Below, in pieces: positions 18,253-28,169 of a stretch of DNA of 64,000 nucleotides (positions within the stretch are counted from its first letter, which is position 1; each line of letters begins with the position of its first letter). Position numbers and translations under genes: made by a program. Under the pieces are notes generated by a model. That model was not told where the DNA came from, did not search any database, and worked only from the letters and a program-made list of their open reading frames with translations. The stretch is from Xenococcus sp. MO_188.B8. GTDB lineage: Bacteria; Cyanobacteriota; Cyanobacteriia; Cyanobacteriales; Xenococcaceae. The stretch spans positions 1 to 64,000 of the forward strand of contig JASJDR010000022.1 of the NCBI GenBank assembly GCA_030065615.1. The letters run 5' to 3'.

Positions 18253-18576
18253 ATGGATAATAACGATTGGTTGAAACAATTATTAATGGTTGGGATAGGC
18301 ACAACCTCCCTAGTTGCCGAAAAACTTAAGGAAGTTAGTGAACAATGGGTCAAAGATGGCAAAATAGATCCTGAGGGAGCCAAAGCTTTTGTTGATGACT
18401 TTATGAGTCAATTCAACTCAGAATCAGCTAATTTCCAAAAACAGATGGAGAGACAGATGACAAATTTGCTTGAGGATCTAGGAGTTCCTCGGCAATCAGA
18501 GATGGATGAATTAAGGGGTCGTATTGATAGACTTGAGCGAAAAGTCCGAGAATTGGAAAATAAATTATGGCGTTAA
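18253..18576 (+). CDS. phasin-like coiled-coil protein
   Basis: 107 residues. Helical region LKQLLMVGIGTTSLVAEKLK, VSEQWVKDGKIDPEGAKAFV, DDFMSQFNSESANFQKQMER, ending in a strict heptad coiled coil (MDELRGRIDRLERKVRELEN). This is the form of the phasin/PhaI-related family, which coats polyhydroxyalkanoate granules or acts as a structural helper. No PHA synthase genes are near, so the granule role is not shown. Divergent from the TIGR03792 gene. Confidence 0.65.
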   Translation: MDNNDWLKQLLMVGIGTTSLVAEKLKEVSEQWVKDGKIDPEGAKAFVDDFMSQFNSESANFQKQMERQMTNLLEDLGVPRQSEMDELRGRIDRLERKVRELENKLWR

Positions 18577-18798
18577 CCAATAAACTTCATAAACTTTAAT
18601 AAACTAGAAAGATATCGCCCCAGTTCTCTATATTATCGGCTATATTGTTTATGTAGATATTTCTTATGTTAGTTGTGTAAATAAAGAAATTTATGAATTG
18701 TTCTTAAAACTATATTCTTTGATTAAAATAAGTACTTTTAATTTAATATTAGCTAATGCCTTTTCGCATTTACAACACTTATCTAAGATGGCGAGTCT

Positions 18799-19203
18799 GT
18801 GATTACATTAACCCTCTTACATCCTCTGCAACCAGTACCAGTTCAAAGCTGGACATTTGAAGAAGAACCTAAAATTAGAATTGGACGCTCAACTAGCAAT
18901 GAGGTCGTCCTTTATAGTGCTGTTGTTTCCCGTCATCATGTAGAAATCAGAAAAGCTGGTCAGGAATGGGAAGTTGTCAATTTGGGAGCAAATGGCACGT
19001 ATATAAATGGCACTAGGGTCAATACAGCGTTAGCCATAGATGGGATGATAATACGTCTAGCTAGTTCTGGACCCAAAATACTAATCAAAATTGAGTCAAG
19101 AGAATCATCTTCTGAAGATCAAAATTCGGCGGAAGATTCTCCTCAGAATAGGAAATATCAGCGAGCCAAAATTACTAAAGATACTTTAATTAGTAGTGAT
19201 TAA
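18799..19203 (+). CDS. FHA domain protein
   Basis: 134 residues with GTG start at 18799; the nearby ATG at 18788 is closed after four codons. FHA core: RIGRSTSNEVVLYSAVVSRH (the R and S/RH phosphothreonine-binding residues), HVEIRKAGQEWEVVNLGANG, TYINGTRV. The C-terminal 35 residues are charged and probably disordered. FHA domains bind phosphothreonine peptides. No kinase is adjacent, so the partner is unknown. Confidence 0.87.
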   Translation: MITLTLLHPLQPVPVQSWTFEEEPKIRIGRSTSNEVVLYSAVVSRHHVEIRKAGQEWEVVNLGANGTYINGTRVNTALAIDGMIIRLASSGPKILIKIESRESSSEDQNSAEDSPQNRKYQRAKITKDTLISSD

Positions 19204-19336
19204 AACTCACTTTCTAAATCTTGTCGAGATTTGATATTGATAAAATATTTATAAATCAAAATAGGATTTAGTATCGCCAAAAGCTCAACTTTGTCTCGTT
19301 TCTCGTTCCTCCGCCCTGATCCTTTATCCTTAAGTT

Positions 19337-20593
19337 ATGAATACTCTTAACTTAGAAAGGATTCGCCAGGCAGCGCAAACAATTCGCGGACAAACTCGCG
19401 AACTTACTCATCAAATATTGGATACCCCCTGTCGTTATTCGTGCCAACTATCAGAACTGACAGAAGCAACGGTAATCCTTAAATATGAAAACTTACAATT
19501 TACCGGCTCCTTTAAAGAACGGGGTGCTTTGGTCAAATTGCTTTCTTTGACCGAATCCCAGAGGAAGCAGGGAATTATTGCCATGTCCGCAGGCAATCAT
19601 GCTCAAGCAGTTGCCCATCAAGCAAAAGGTTTAGATATTCCCACAATAATTGTTATGCCCTGCTTTACCCCCTACGTCAAAGTGGAACGAACTCGCGCTT
19701 TTGGGGCAGAAGTTATCTTGCATGGCGAGACTTTAGATGATTCGATTGTTTTAGGCCAACAAATTGCTCAAGAACGCCAGCTCAATATTGTTCATCCCTA
19801 TGATGATCCGCAGATTATTGCTGGACAAGGAACTATTGCCCTAGAAATCTTGGCACTTTATTCTGATTTAGAAGTTCTGATAGTACCGGTCGGCGGAGGC
19901 GGTTTAATCTCAGGTAATGCGATCGCCGCTAAAAGTCTTAGTCCCCAGATTCAGATTTTAGGAGTGCAAACTCAACGTTTTCCGGCGATGGCTCAAGCAT
20001 TCAGAGGGGAGCCAATTACCTGTAGCAACTCCACTATTGCCGAAGGCATTGCTGTTAAAACACCAGGAAAGCTTACCTTGCCAATTATTCGTGAGTTAGT
20101 GGATGAAATTTTACTAGTAAATGAAGACGAAATTGAAGAAGCCGTTAGGTTACTTCTTCAGCTGGAAAAGACTCTAGTAGAAGGGGCAGGGGCAGCTGGG
20201 CTAGCAGCCTTAATTAAATATCGCGATCGCTTTGCTGGTCGGAAAGTAGGCATTATTCTCAGTGGTGGCAATATTGATTTACCGATTTTGTCCTCAATAG
20301 TTCAACGGAGTATGGTCCGCTCTAGTCGCTTGGTGCGCTTAGAAGTTGAGATTAGGGATATCCCTGGGGCCTTGGCAGAAGTGTCGGGATTAATTAGTAA
20401 AACGGAAGCTAATATTGTTGATGTCCGTCATCATCGGGCTTTTACTTGTTTACCACTGCAGTCAGCAAAGTTGGAGTTAGTACTAATGACTAAAGGTGTT
20501 TCTCATTTGCAACAAATTATTGAGTCACTTACTAATGCTGGCTATAAAACTTATCTCGACTCGATCTTTGAAGAAAGCTCTGAATTGGCTTAG
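19337..20593 (+). CDS. ilvA: threonine ammonia-lyase (threonine dehydratase)
   Basis: PLP enzyme converting threonine to 2-oxobutyrate, the entry to isoleucine synthesis, possibly also acting on serine. PLP lysine motif LQFTGSFKERGAL at about residues 52-64, SAGNHAQAVA, glycine loop VPVGGGGLISGNA at about 185-197 and ILSGGNID. A C-terminal ACT-type domain (about 330-405, starting RLVRLEVEIRDIPGALAEVS) follows. At 418 residues with one ACT domain it resembles the shorter IlvA/TdcB-type forms rather than the 500-residue E. coli IlvA with a double regulatory domain. Confidence 0.92.
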   Translation: MNTLNLERIRQAAQTIRGQTRELTHQILDTPCRYSCQLSELTEATVILKYENLQFTGSFKERGALVKLLSLTESQRKQGIIAMSAGNHAQAVAHQAKGLDIPTIIVMPCFTPYVKVERTRAFGAEVILHGETLDDSIVLGQQIAQERQLNIVHPYDDPQIIAGQGTIALEILALYSDLEVLIVPVGGGGLISGNAIAAKSLSPQIQILGVQTQRFPAMAQAFRGEPITCSNSTIAEGIAVKTPGKLTLPIIRELVDEILLVNEDEIEEAVRLLLQLEKTLVEGAGAAGLAALIKYRDRFAGRKVGIILSGGNIDLPILSSIVQRSMVRSSRLVRLEVEIRDIPGALAEVSGLISKTEANIVDVRHHRAFTCLPLQSAKLELVLMTKGVSHLQQIIESLTNAGYKTYLDSIFEESSELA

Positions 20594-20750
20594 ATTTTAT
20601 TAACCTCTAGTTTTTGACCCTCAACTCAACTCTTTTGAACTGATGTTGTTCTCAGTCGCTTGAGGGTGAACGAAATTTTGCGTGGGATTTCTAGCTAAGT
20701 ATCCCAAAAATCACCCCCCACACCTTTTTTCGCTCACCCGTCGCTTGCTC

Positions 20751-21239
20751 TCAAAGCGGCTTAACATACACTAAATCACATCTGGCTGTTTCTACTCCAG
20801 ATGCTGGTTGATAACCATGCTTTTCGTATAAAACTACGGCCTCACTCAATACCGAAGCGGTTTCAATCCAAATTTCTTTAAACCCTTTTTTAGCGATCGC
20901 CTGTTCTAAGTGTTGCAACAAATATCTGCCTAATCCTTGTCCTCTAAACTCAGGTAACAAATACATTTTGCGAATTTCTACCGCTTGTTCTCCCCGAGCA
21001 ATGGGATAGTAAGCAGCCGTCCCTACGATCTTTCCTTGGAACTCAACCACCCAAAATTCTCCTCCAGATTCTAGATAAGCCGTTTCCACCTCGATCACAT
21101 CTCGATCAGCTTCTGTTGGTTGCCAAGACAACCCATATTCTGCTAGCACATTACTAATTACCTGCGCTGCTCCAGGACGATCTTTATGCTGCCAATCCCG
21201 AATCCAAAAATTTTGATAATAACTATTCATAATTGTCAA
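20751..21239 (-). CDS. GNAT family N-acetyltransferase
   Basis: 162 residues. Acetyl-CoA-binding motif A is clear: IRKMYLLPEFRGQGLGRYLL (Q/R-x-x-G-x-G/A). VVEFQGKIVGTAAYYPI precedes it and VLYEKHGYQPASG follows, the usual GNAT order. The N-terminus WIRDWQHKDRPGAAQVISN is typical of stand-alone small-molecule or protein acetylases. Substrate unknown. Convergent with ilvA. Confidence 0.85.
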   Translation of the reverse strand: MTIMNSYYQNFWIRDWQHKDRPGAAQVISNVLAEYGLSWQPTEADRDVIEVETAYLESGGEFWVVEFQGKIVGTAAYYPIARGEQAVEIRKMYLLPEFRGQGLGRYLLQHLEQAIAKKGFKEIWIETASVLSEAVVLYEKHGYQPASGVETARCDLVYVKPL

Positions 21240-21264
21240 GCCGTGAACAAAGAGTCAAAAGTAA

Positions 21265-21425
21265 GACCAGGGAGATAGAGATGTGAAGAGTGTGGGAAGG
21301 GTGGGGAGTGTGGGAGGTGTGGGAAGATAGGGAGACAATTGATTCCCCAAGTCCCCAAGTCCCCAAGTCCGCATTTTTTCGCTCACCCCCCCACCCTTCC
21401 TTGTCCACCCCCTCTTACCGAACTA
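21265..21425. repeat. low-complexity dispersed repeat, copy B
   Basis: Runs of GTGTGGGAAGGGTGGGGAG, then three copies of TCCCCAAG in tandem, then GCATTTTTTCGCTCACC. Related to copy A at 13.72 kb. The small open frame across it has no coding character. Confidence 0.65.
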
Positions 21426-21474
21426 ATAATTTATAAATACTGAATCGACGCTCTAGTTCCTCATCCCTCATCCT

Positions 21475-23253
21475 TTATAAAGTAACCATTTCTGTAACGG
21501 CTTTATCTTCTTGATCTTGTTGCCATTGGGCGACGATATTTAAATCACCTTCAAGAAACTTTTTCGAACATCCGCGACGTTGAATTTTCCCACTAGAAGT
21601 TTTGGGAATACTACCAGTTTTTAATAATGCGATCGCATATACTTCTACTTCATGGGCTTCTCCTACAGATTGACAAATAGCTGTCACAATTTCCTCAAAG
21701 TTTAAAGAACGTAAATGACTTCTTTCTACCTCTTGAACTATCACTAATCTTTCGGCACCATCTTGATCGATCGCGAAAGCTGCCCCAGCATTTTTTCTTA
21801 AAGCAGGATGGCATTTTTGTACCGTTTCTTCTACATGTTGGGGATAACAGTATCTGCTCCAAAAGAGCATTACTTCTTTTAATCTTCCCGTAATATATAA
21901 TTCTCCATTTTGTAAGAAACCCAAGTCTCCAGTTCGCAAATATTCAGGACTTTGAGTTCCTTTAAGTAAACCTTGAAAAGTATCTTTTGTTTCTTGCTTT
22001 TGCTCCCAATATCCTTTGCCAATACCAGAACCTAAAACCCAAATCTCACCAACTTCATCAGGTTTACAGGGAATTAAGGTTTCGGGATTAACGATTATTA
22101 CTTCTGTATCCAACCATTTTCTACCACAACCAACGATCGCCTTATTGCCGGTCCTTTCTGAACTAATTTCTACAACTTGATTCTTTTCTAATGCCGCACC
22201 ATCTACATATTTAATAATTGGGTTTTCATGTTGCAAACCACCGGTAATAAATAAGGTCGCTTCTGCCATGCCATAACAAGGATAAAAAGCAGATTTATTA
22301 AAACCACAATTGGCAAAAATATGGGAAAATCTATTAATAGTTTCTCCCCGTACAGTTTCTGCCCCAGAAAAAGCTACTTTCCAGTTACTTAAATCCAAAC
22401 CAGCTAACTTTTCAGGAGTCGCTTTTAAACATAGTAAATCATAGGCAAAATTGGGCCCACCACTAGTAGTTGCCCGATAATGGGAAATTGCTTTCAACCA
22501 TTCAAAAGGCTGTTGGGCTAAAGATACAGGAGACATCAAAATACTTGGAGTTCCTAAATACAAAGGTTGTAAAATATTGCCGATTAATCCCATGTCATGA
22601 AACATCGGTAACCAACCGACGACGATAGTGGATTGATCATGATTAAAACCTTGGCGGATAGTTTCCTCATTATGCAAAATATTCTGATGGGTTACTATTA
22701 CTCCTTTGGGCGTTCCTGTAGAACCAGAGGTATATTGCAAGAAAGCGATGGTATCAGGTTCGATTTTCAGGCTCTGCCAATCATTCTCCAGAGATAAATC
22801 GACTCGATCAGTAGCAAGGCGCGGAAAAAATTTAAATTTGCCCGGAATCTTGTTATTCTTAGCAACTTCGGTCTCGACAATATCTAAAAATTCTTGGGTC
22901 GTTAATAAAACACTAGCCCCTGACAGTTTAACTCTTTCGGTTAATTCCGCGATCGCCTTTCCCCGACGAGGCGTACTTTTAGTTACCGCAATCACCCTAG
23001 CATAGAGACAACCCATAAAAGCGGCAATAAATTCTAATCCTTCATGGTAAGGATAGACTAACAAAGCTCTCGCACCCGGTTTTACCACCGATTGTAACCG
23101 AGATGCGATCGCTTTTGCCCGCCGATCTAATTCCTGATAAGTTAGACTTCCCACTTCTGTTGTGCCGTTAGAGAGAAATTTATAGGCAATATCATGGGGT
23201 TGGGCGATCGCTCTATGTTGTAGCAGTTCGACTAGATGAGAAAATTGAGACAT
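21475..23253 (-). CDS. fatty acyl-AMP ligase (FAAL), copy 2, with divergent A8 motif
   Basis: 592 residues with the same architecture as copy 1: LQYTSGSTGTPKGVIVTHQN, FYPCYGMAEATLFITGG, YLRTGDLGFLQNGELYITGR and the C-terminal lysine block GSIPKTSSGKIQRRGCSKKF. The A8/hinge segment reads VMLFWSRYCYPQHVEETV where copy 1 and most FAALs have VIIINGRNHYPQDIE, so the NGRN turn is replaced while Arg and the YPQ remain. Catalytic lysine is kept. Likely role is acyl-AMP formation and transfer to a carrier protein; the altered hinge may change carrier or nucleotide handling. No carrier gene is adjacent; the nearest is the ACP-oxoamine synthase 4 kb away. Confidence 0.85.
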   Translation of the reverse strand: MSQFSHLVELLQHRAIAQPHDIAYKFLSNGTTEVGSLTYQELDRRAKAIASRLQSVVKPGARALLVYPYHEGLEFIAAFMGCLYARVIAVTKSTPRRGKAIAELTERVKLSGASVLLTTQEFLDIVETEVAKNNKIPGKFKFFPRLATDRVDLSLENDWQSLKIEPDTIAFLQYTSGSTGTPKGVIVTHQNILHNEETIRQGFNHDQSTIVVGWLPMFHDMGLIGNILQPLYLGTPSILMSPVSLAQQPFEWLKAISHYRATTSGGPNFAYDLLCLKATPEKLAGLDLSNWKVAFSGAETVRGETINRFSHIFANCGFNKSAFYPCYGMAEATLFITGGLQHENPIIKYVDGAALEKNQVVEISSERTGNKAIVGCGRKWLDTEVIIVNPETLIPCKPDEVGEIWVLGSGIGKGYWEQKQETKDTFQGLLKGTQSPEYLRTGDLGFLQNGELYITGRLKEVMLFWSRYCYPQHVEETVQKCHPALRKNAGAAFAIDQDGAERLVIVQEVERSHLRSLNFEEIVTAICQSVGEAHEVEVYAIALLKTGSIPKTSSGKIQRRGCSKKFLEGDLNIVAQWQQDQEDKAVTEMVTL

Positions 23254-23349
23254 AAAATCTTATCAATTATGATACAAATTCAGAATACGGAACTTATATT
23301 AACGAAAATCCTTCAAAATAATTAACTACCCTTTGTCAGTTATCAGTTA

Positions 23350-23455
23350 CCAGCAGTGCCGGAATGAGGAGGAGTATTTTGCTAAGGTTTATCTACTTAG
23401 ACCTAAGATTAAATATAATTTCCCCATTCTCGCCCTGGTGATTTTGGTGTCAGTT
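23350..23455 (+). mobile_element. short non-coding relic sharing sequence with the 12.6-12.9 kb element
   Basis: GGAGTATTTTGCTAAGGTTTATCTACTTA at 23371-23399 recurs, with a 3-nt difference, in reverse at 12711-12742. It is followed by AATTTCCCCATTCTCGCCC, which resembles sequence near 15.2 kb. The flanks are runs of TATCAGTTA-type repeats. The rest of the 300-bp gap holds no gene. Confidence 0.4.
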
Positions 23456-23560
23456 ATCCATTATCAGTTATCAGTTCATCGTTTTGACTAGTTTGCTCTC
23501 AATCTACAACTCTACCTATTAACCAATACCTAATCCCCAATCCTCAGTCCTCAGTCCACT

Positions 23561-24049
23561 ATGTTAATTGTTAATTTTTCTATTTGTAAATTCCCTAAAT
23601 TTTGTACTTATATAGTAAATATTAGTATTCTTGCAACCATCGGCATAATTGGGGGTTTTATCCCCAACATCGACCGTAAAGATCACAAAATTTCTTTTGA
23701 CTATTATGCCTATGCCCAAAATTATACTCAACAAGAAATCGTTAATTATTCCCGAGCAGGATTCCAAATCGAATTACTTAGACAACAAACCTATCACGAT
23801 ATAAAAACTATCATTAATCAGAGACCACCAAATATAACTTGTAATCAACCAGGTACTTTACAAAATTTAGCTCCCAATATTCGCGGTATTGCTAACAATT
23901 ATTGTCACAATACCATGCGAATCATTAGAAATAATAACCTAACTGTGCACCGTTTCAATCAACTCAAGCAATTCTATGATCAAGAAGGCGATTTCCACCA
24001 ACAAGTTCAACAGATGTTACTTGAAGTTCAAACCCAACAATTTAGATGA
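23561..24049 (+). CDS. DUF4168 domain-containing secreted protein
   Basis: 162 residues. N-terminal hydrophobic segment (YIVNISILATIGIIGGFIP), then YYAYAQNYTQQEIVNYSRAG, FQIELLRQQTYHDIK, and a C-terminal helical part (NLTVHRFNQLKQFYDQEGDF). AYAQ and the YSRAGFQIE block are typical of the DUF4168 family, secreted or membrane-tethered proteins of unknown role in cyanobacteria and proteobacteria. Two cysteines (in NITCNQ and NYCHN) could form a disulfide outside the cytoplasm. Confidence 0.75.
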   Translation: MLIVNFSICKFPKFCTYIVNISILATIGIIGGFIPNIDRKDHKISFDYYAYAQNYTQQEIVNYSRAGFQIELLRQQTYHDIKTIINQRPPNITCNQPGTLQNLAPNIRGIANNYCHNTMRIIRNNNLTVHRFNQLKQFYDQEGDFHQQVQQMLLEVQTQQFR

Positions 24050-24055
24050 TTAATG

Positions 24056-24288
24056 GTCAACGTTCAAACTCGCGCATTCCCTTGCCCAGAACACGGAGCT
24101 GGGCAAGCGTCTTACGCCGATACGCGGAGCGGTATCCTTATGCGGAGCGGTACCCTTTAGGGTTAGGACGCGGGCTTCCACCGCTTCCTTAGCCCAGAAC
24201 ACGGAGCTGGGCTTGTCCCCAGAACACGGAGCTGGGTAAACAGATCGGTGCTCTGGATAAACGCCGTGCAACGGCGCAGGGTCGTCAA
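24056..24288. repeat. mosaic of palindromic repeats
   Basis: CCCAGAACACGGAGCTGGG occurs three times (about 24086, 24191 and 24219), a near-palindromic unit. GCGGAGCGGTATCCTTA and GCGGAGCGGTACCCTTTAG are tandem variants of a unit also seen at 46.37 kb. ACAGATCGGTGCTCTGGATAAACG is the inverse of part of the 5.05 kb repeat. Flanked by GTCAACGTTCAA and GTCAATGTTCAA, a possible duplicated target of about 12 bp. Not coding despite an open frame. Confidence 0.75.
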
Positions 24289-24291
24289 TGT

Positions 24292-25473
24292 TCAAGCTGC
24301 CTGACTGAAGCGAATTTTTAAGTAATCCTCTTCCATTTTTGCTCCTGATGGTTTAAGTGCTGCCAGAGCTTGAGGCAAAACTAAATTACGTCGATGATTG
24401 CCAATTCTGACATTTAATTCATCCCCAGTTTTATTGAGTTGTATTTGCTCTTTAGGAATTCCTGGTAAATATAACTCTAAACTATAAATTCCTTGATTTT
24501 GGACCACTCTAACTGTACTCTCTTTATAGTAAACCTGAGTAGGATCTTCATCTTGATAAAGAATTTCTTTTAATTTATCTAAGGCCTTTAATCCACACAT
24601 TTCTTCAGAAAAAAGTGGGGCTTCTTTCACTGGCAAAGGATGAAAATTATCATAAATTTCTTGTTTATAAATTTGCTGATTCGACTTCCACCGTTCAAAG
24701 AAAGGATCGTTAACCGAGTCGGGAATAATCCGATTAGCTATGACCAAATCCGTAGAGACGTTATAGAGACTTAAATAAGCATGAGCTCGTAGGGATTCTT
24801 TGATGACCATCTTTTCTGGATTCATCACCAATCGTACTGAAGTACGAGTATTATCTGTTAAAACCTTTTCTAAAGCCTCAATCTGTTCGTAGAATTCATA
24901 AGGGGCATCCATTACTTCATTATCAGGTAGAGAAAAACCAGCAATCGGTTTAAATATAGGTTCTACAATCGGACGTAAAGCTGCCGACATTCCTTGAAAT
25001 GGTTTGTAAAAACGTCTCATATACCAACCACCTACTTCAGGAAGACTTAATAATCTTAAAGCTGTCCCTGTTGGCGCAGAATCAATAATCAGAATTTCAA
25101 AATCGCCTTCATCATAGTGACGTTTCATTCTGACTAAGCCAAAAATCTCATCCATTCCTGGCAAAATTGCCAATTCTTCGGCTTGGACTCCATCTAGCCC
25201 TCTAGCTTGCAATACTTGGGTAATATAACGCTTCACGGCTCCCCAATTTCCCTCTAATTCCATTAGTGCGTCTAATTCGGCACCCCAGAGGTTAGGACGT
25301 ACTTGTTTGGGCTCATGCCCTAATTCAATCTCAAAACTATCCGCCAGGGAGTGAGCTGGATCTGTACTAAGTACCAAAGTTTTATGGCCAAGTTCTGCAC
25401 ATCGCAGACCTGTAGCAGCGGCAACGGAGGTTTTCCCTACCCCGCCTTTACCCGTCATCAGAATTACACGCAT
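24292..25473 (-). CDS. Get3/ArsA-family ATPase with C-terminal alpha-crystallin domain (Get3d type)
   Basis: 393 residues. Deviant P-loop [20 protein letters not shown] at residues 6-25, switch [19 protein letters not shown], switch [22 protein letters not shown], and the helical [17 protein letters not shown] client-groove region. The last 75 residues ([36 protein letters not shown]) form an HSP20/alpha-crystallin fold. This combination defines Get3d, found in cyanobacteria and chloroplasts, related to tail-anchored-protein targeting factors rather than arsenite pumps. CxxC metal and arsenite cysteines are absent. Its client is unknown. Confidence 0.88.
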   Translation of the reverse strand: MRVILMTGKGGVGKTSVAAATGLRCAELGHKTLVLSTDPAHSLADSFEIELGHEPKQVRPNLWGAELDALMELEGNWGAVKRYITQVLQARGLDGVQAEELAILPGMDEIFGLVRMKRHYDEGDFEILIIDSAPTGTALRLLSLPEVGGWYMRRFYKPFQGMSAALRPIVEPIFKPIAGFSLPDNEVMDAPYEFYEQIEALEKVLTDNTRTSVRLVMNPEKMVIKESLRAHAYLSLYNVSTDLVIANRIIPDSVNDPFFERWKSNQQIYKQEIYDNFHPLPVKEAPLFSEEMCGLKALDKLKEILYQDEDPTQVYYKESTVRVVQNQGIYSLELYLPGIPKEQIQLNKTGDELNVRIGNHRRNLVLPQALAALKPSGAKMEEDYLKIRFSQAA

Positions 25474-25813
25474 AGCAAGATTTTTATCCTAAAACTGAGA
25501 GAAGTTTACATTACTTTACTATTGTTAACCTTTTTTACGCTAAAAAGAGATTTTTTTGCCAGAATTTACTGAGAAAAGTCTCAGGAGTCTAGTATAACGT
25601 GTTTAGGAAGTGCCTTGTTTGGCGAGACCTTGAAGAAATCTGCTTTTTCGATCAAGAAGTGATTCGTTTTACACCATCTCGAAGAGATTCGCGCTTTTTT
25701 GAAACACTTTGTATAATCGAATTGCGTAGCTTTTAGCGCTATCAGAGCTTATGCTTTTTCTGTAAAGAAATATTACTTGCTATTGACAAAATACTAAAAT
25801 TACAAGTGAAATT

Positions 25814-25924
25814 ATGTTTAATCTTTATTTTAATCGCATTTTAAGTAATAGTACTTACAATATTCACCGTCAAGATAAAAATCTCCGTATTCATACTGAT
25901 TCATTGTTAATGCAAATTAACTAA
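25814..25924 (+). CDS. possible 36-residue small protein
   Basis: ATG at 25814 opens a frame of 36 residues rich in Asn, His and Arg (IHRQDKNLRIHTDSLLMQ). Upstream sequence is AT-rich and promoter-like but the Shine-Dalgarno is weak. Unrecognised. Listed because the 850-bp gap from 25474 to 26326 has little else. Confidence 0.25.
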   Translation: MFNLYFNRILSNSTYNIHRQDKNLRIHTDSLLMQIN

Positions 25925-26071
25925 AAGAGAAATGAGAATCTCACTTTATAGCTAACAACTCGTTTCGTTGAATATAAACAAAATATCGATCTGAATTCAT
26001 TGATATTGTTTATCGATCACGGAAAACCATCCTTATTTATCCTAGTAAAAAATTTTGAGGAAATCAAAATT

Positions 26072-26260
26072 ATGGTTAATGAGCAGCACCAAATGATAGT
26101 AACTAAAGAAAAATTTCTAATTTTTCGACAACTGCGAATAAGCGATCTTGAGACATCAGAAAGATTTTTATTGTATGGCAAATCTTCTGGCAATTGTTAC
26201 TCATCTTTTCGAAGTAAAGCAGTTGCTAAAATAGAAGTATGCTGCAAGATGGATCGTTAA
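26072..26260 (+). CDS. hypothetical 62-residue protein
   Basis: ATG at 26072, with GAGG about 12 nt upstream, opens a 62-residue frame: MVNEQHQMIVTKEKFLIFRQ, LRISDLETSERFLLYGKSSG, ending CCKMDR. The frame is open further upstream to 26000. No family recognised; the composition could be a real small protein or chance in AT-rich DNA. Confidence 0.3.
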   Translation: MVNEQHQMIVTKEKFLIFRQLRISDLETSERFLLYGKSSGNCYSSFRSKAVAKIEVCCKMDR

Positions 26261-26326
26261 ACGTTAAACAAAGCAGAAACTAGAGGACTAGAAGGGATTT
26301 CTTCTGCTCTTAAGGTCAAAGCACGA

Positions 26327-27316
26327 TTATTCTGCAACTCGTATTTTATTTAATAATTCCTGATTTTCTTGTTGTAACTTTTGTACTGTATGTTGCAAAG
26401 ATTCAATCACAGTATACATTTCCATCGGATCAAATATTTTTAAAAGACTTGTTTGAGTTACAATTCCGAGTCCTTTTCCCCAATTCCAGGAAACAACCAA
26501 GCGTCTAATTTTTTTGCGTTTCATTTCTTGATGAGCCGCTAGTAAAGAATCTTCTGGACTGAGTAGAAATAAAGGCGCACTCATTACTTCTATTGCCAGG
26601 ATCTGTTCTAACGATAGTTGTAAAGTTTGGAATTGAATAATATCCCGTTCGGTAATAATTCCCTCAGGATGTTTAATTTCTCTTTCGGGCTCTTCAGATA
26701 CAATAATCACACAACTAACATGATTCTCTGCCATCAGTTGAGCAATTTCTTTAATCGAATGATCGGGTGTTGCTGTAACAACTTTTCGACTCATGACATC
26801 AGCAACTCTTCTTAACTTCAGCAAATTAGCTGGGCGCATCGCATCCCGAATTGTCACTGGAGAAATAACCCCGAGTAGTTGAGCATTGCTATCAACTAAG
26901 GGTAAGTGTCGAATTCGATAGCGACGGAATAAAAATAATGCGGCAAAAATATCAGGAAAATTATTTTCATTCAGAGTCACCACGGGATGAGTCATCACTT
27001 CGGCGACACTAAGATCAGCAAAGACAATTCCTGAAGCTGTAAGTTTAACAATATCCCTTTCGGTTAAGATGCCCAAAATTTTTTCATCTTTCATGATCAA
27101 GGCACAACTAGAACGCACCTGATGGCGGGAAACTTCTTCTAGAGACTGCTCTTGAGCAGATAAAGCACAGCTACTACCCCAAGCTTGACTCATCATCGCG
27201 ATCGCTTTCTGCAAAGGCATTTCTGGTGGCATAATCAGCGGGTGACGATCTATGGTCGTTTCTAAATCGGGGGTGGTGAAAAAATTATGGTTAAATTCCA
27301 CGACTTTGATTCTCAA
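26327..27316 (-). CDS. protein with four CBS domains
   Basis: 329 residues made of two CBS pairs. Recognisable blocks: PLQKAIAMMSQAWGSSCAL with EKILGILTERDIVKLTASG; VAEVMTHPVVTLNENNFPD with IRHLPLVDSNAQLLGVISPV; VADVMSRKVVTATPDHSIKE with GIITERDIIQF; and VMSAPLFLLSPEDSLLAAHQ with IRRLVVSWNWGKGLGIVTQT. CBS pairs bind adenine nucleotides and act as energy or ligand sensors. A C-terminal leucine-rich coiled coil follows. No catalytic domain is fused, so it is probably a regulatory partner. A histidine kinase is not adjacent. Confidence 0.87.
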   Translation of the reverse strand: MRIKVVEFNHNFFTTPDLETTIDRHPLIMPPEMPLQKAIAMMSQAWGSSCALSAQEQSLEEVSRHQVRSSCALIMKDEKILGILTERDIVKLTASGIVFADLSVAEVMTHPVVTLNENNFPDIFAALFLFRRYRIRHLPLVDSNAQLLGVISPVTIRDAMRPANLLKLRRVADVMSRKVVTATPDHSIKEIAQLMAENHVSCVIIVSEEPEREIKHPEGIITERDIIQFQTLQLSLEQILAIEVMSAPLFLLSPEDSLLAAHQEMKRKKIRRLVVSWNWGKGLGIVTQTSLLKIFDPMEMYTVIESLQHTVQKLQQENQELLNKIRVAE

Positions 27317-27453
27317 GAGGGATGTTACGAAAAAATCCTTCGTTCTTTAAATATACTTCACATTAAAGAATTTAAGGTTTATAATTAGAGAAATGTTACG
27401 CAATAATAAATTCAGTAGGAGGGATGACAAGGTTTATAATGCCAGAAGGTAAA

Positions 27454-28169
<716 letters not shown>

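Noticed and set aside
9187..23253. Calling the two FAALs and the ACP-oxoamine synthase one biosynthetic gene cluster
   Set aside because: Housekeeping genes (ycf3, gatC, ilvA) lie between them and no tailoring enzymes or transporters are interspersed; kept only as a functional hypothesis.
24050..24295. 81-residue open frame on the minus strand
   Set aside because: Made of the palindromic repeat mosaic; repeated PCSGDKPSSVFWA-type residues come from repeat units.
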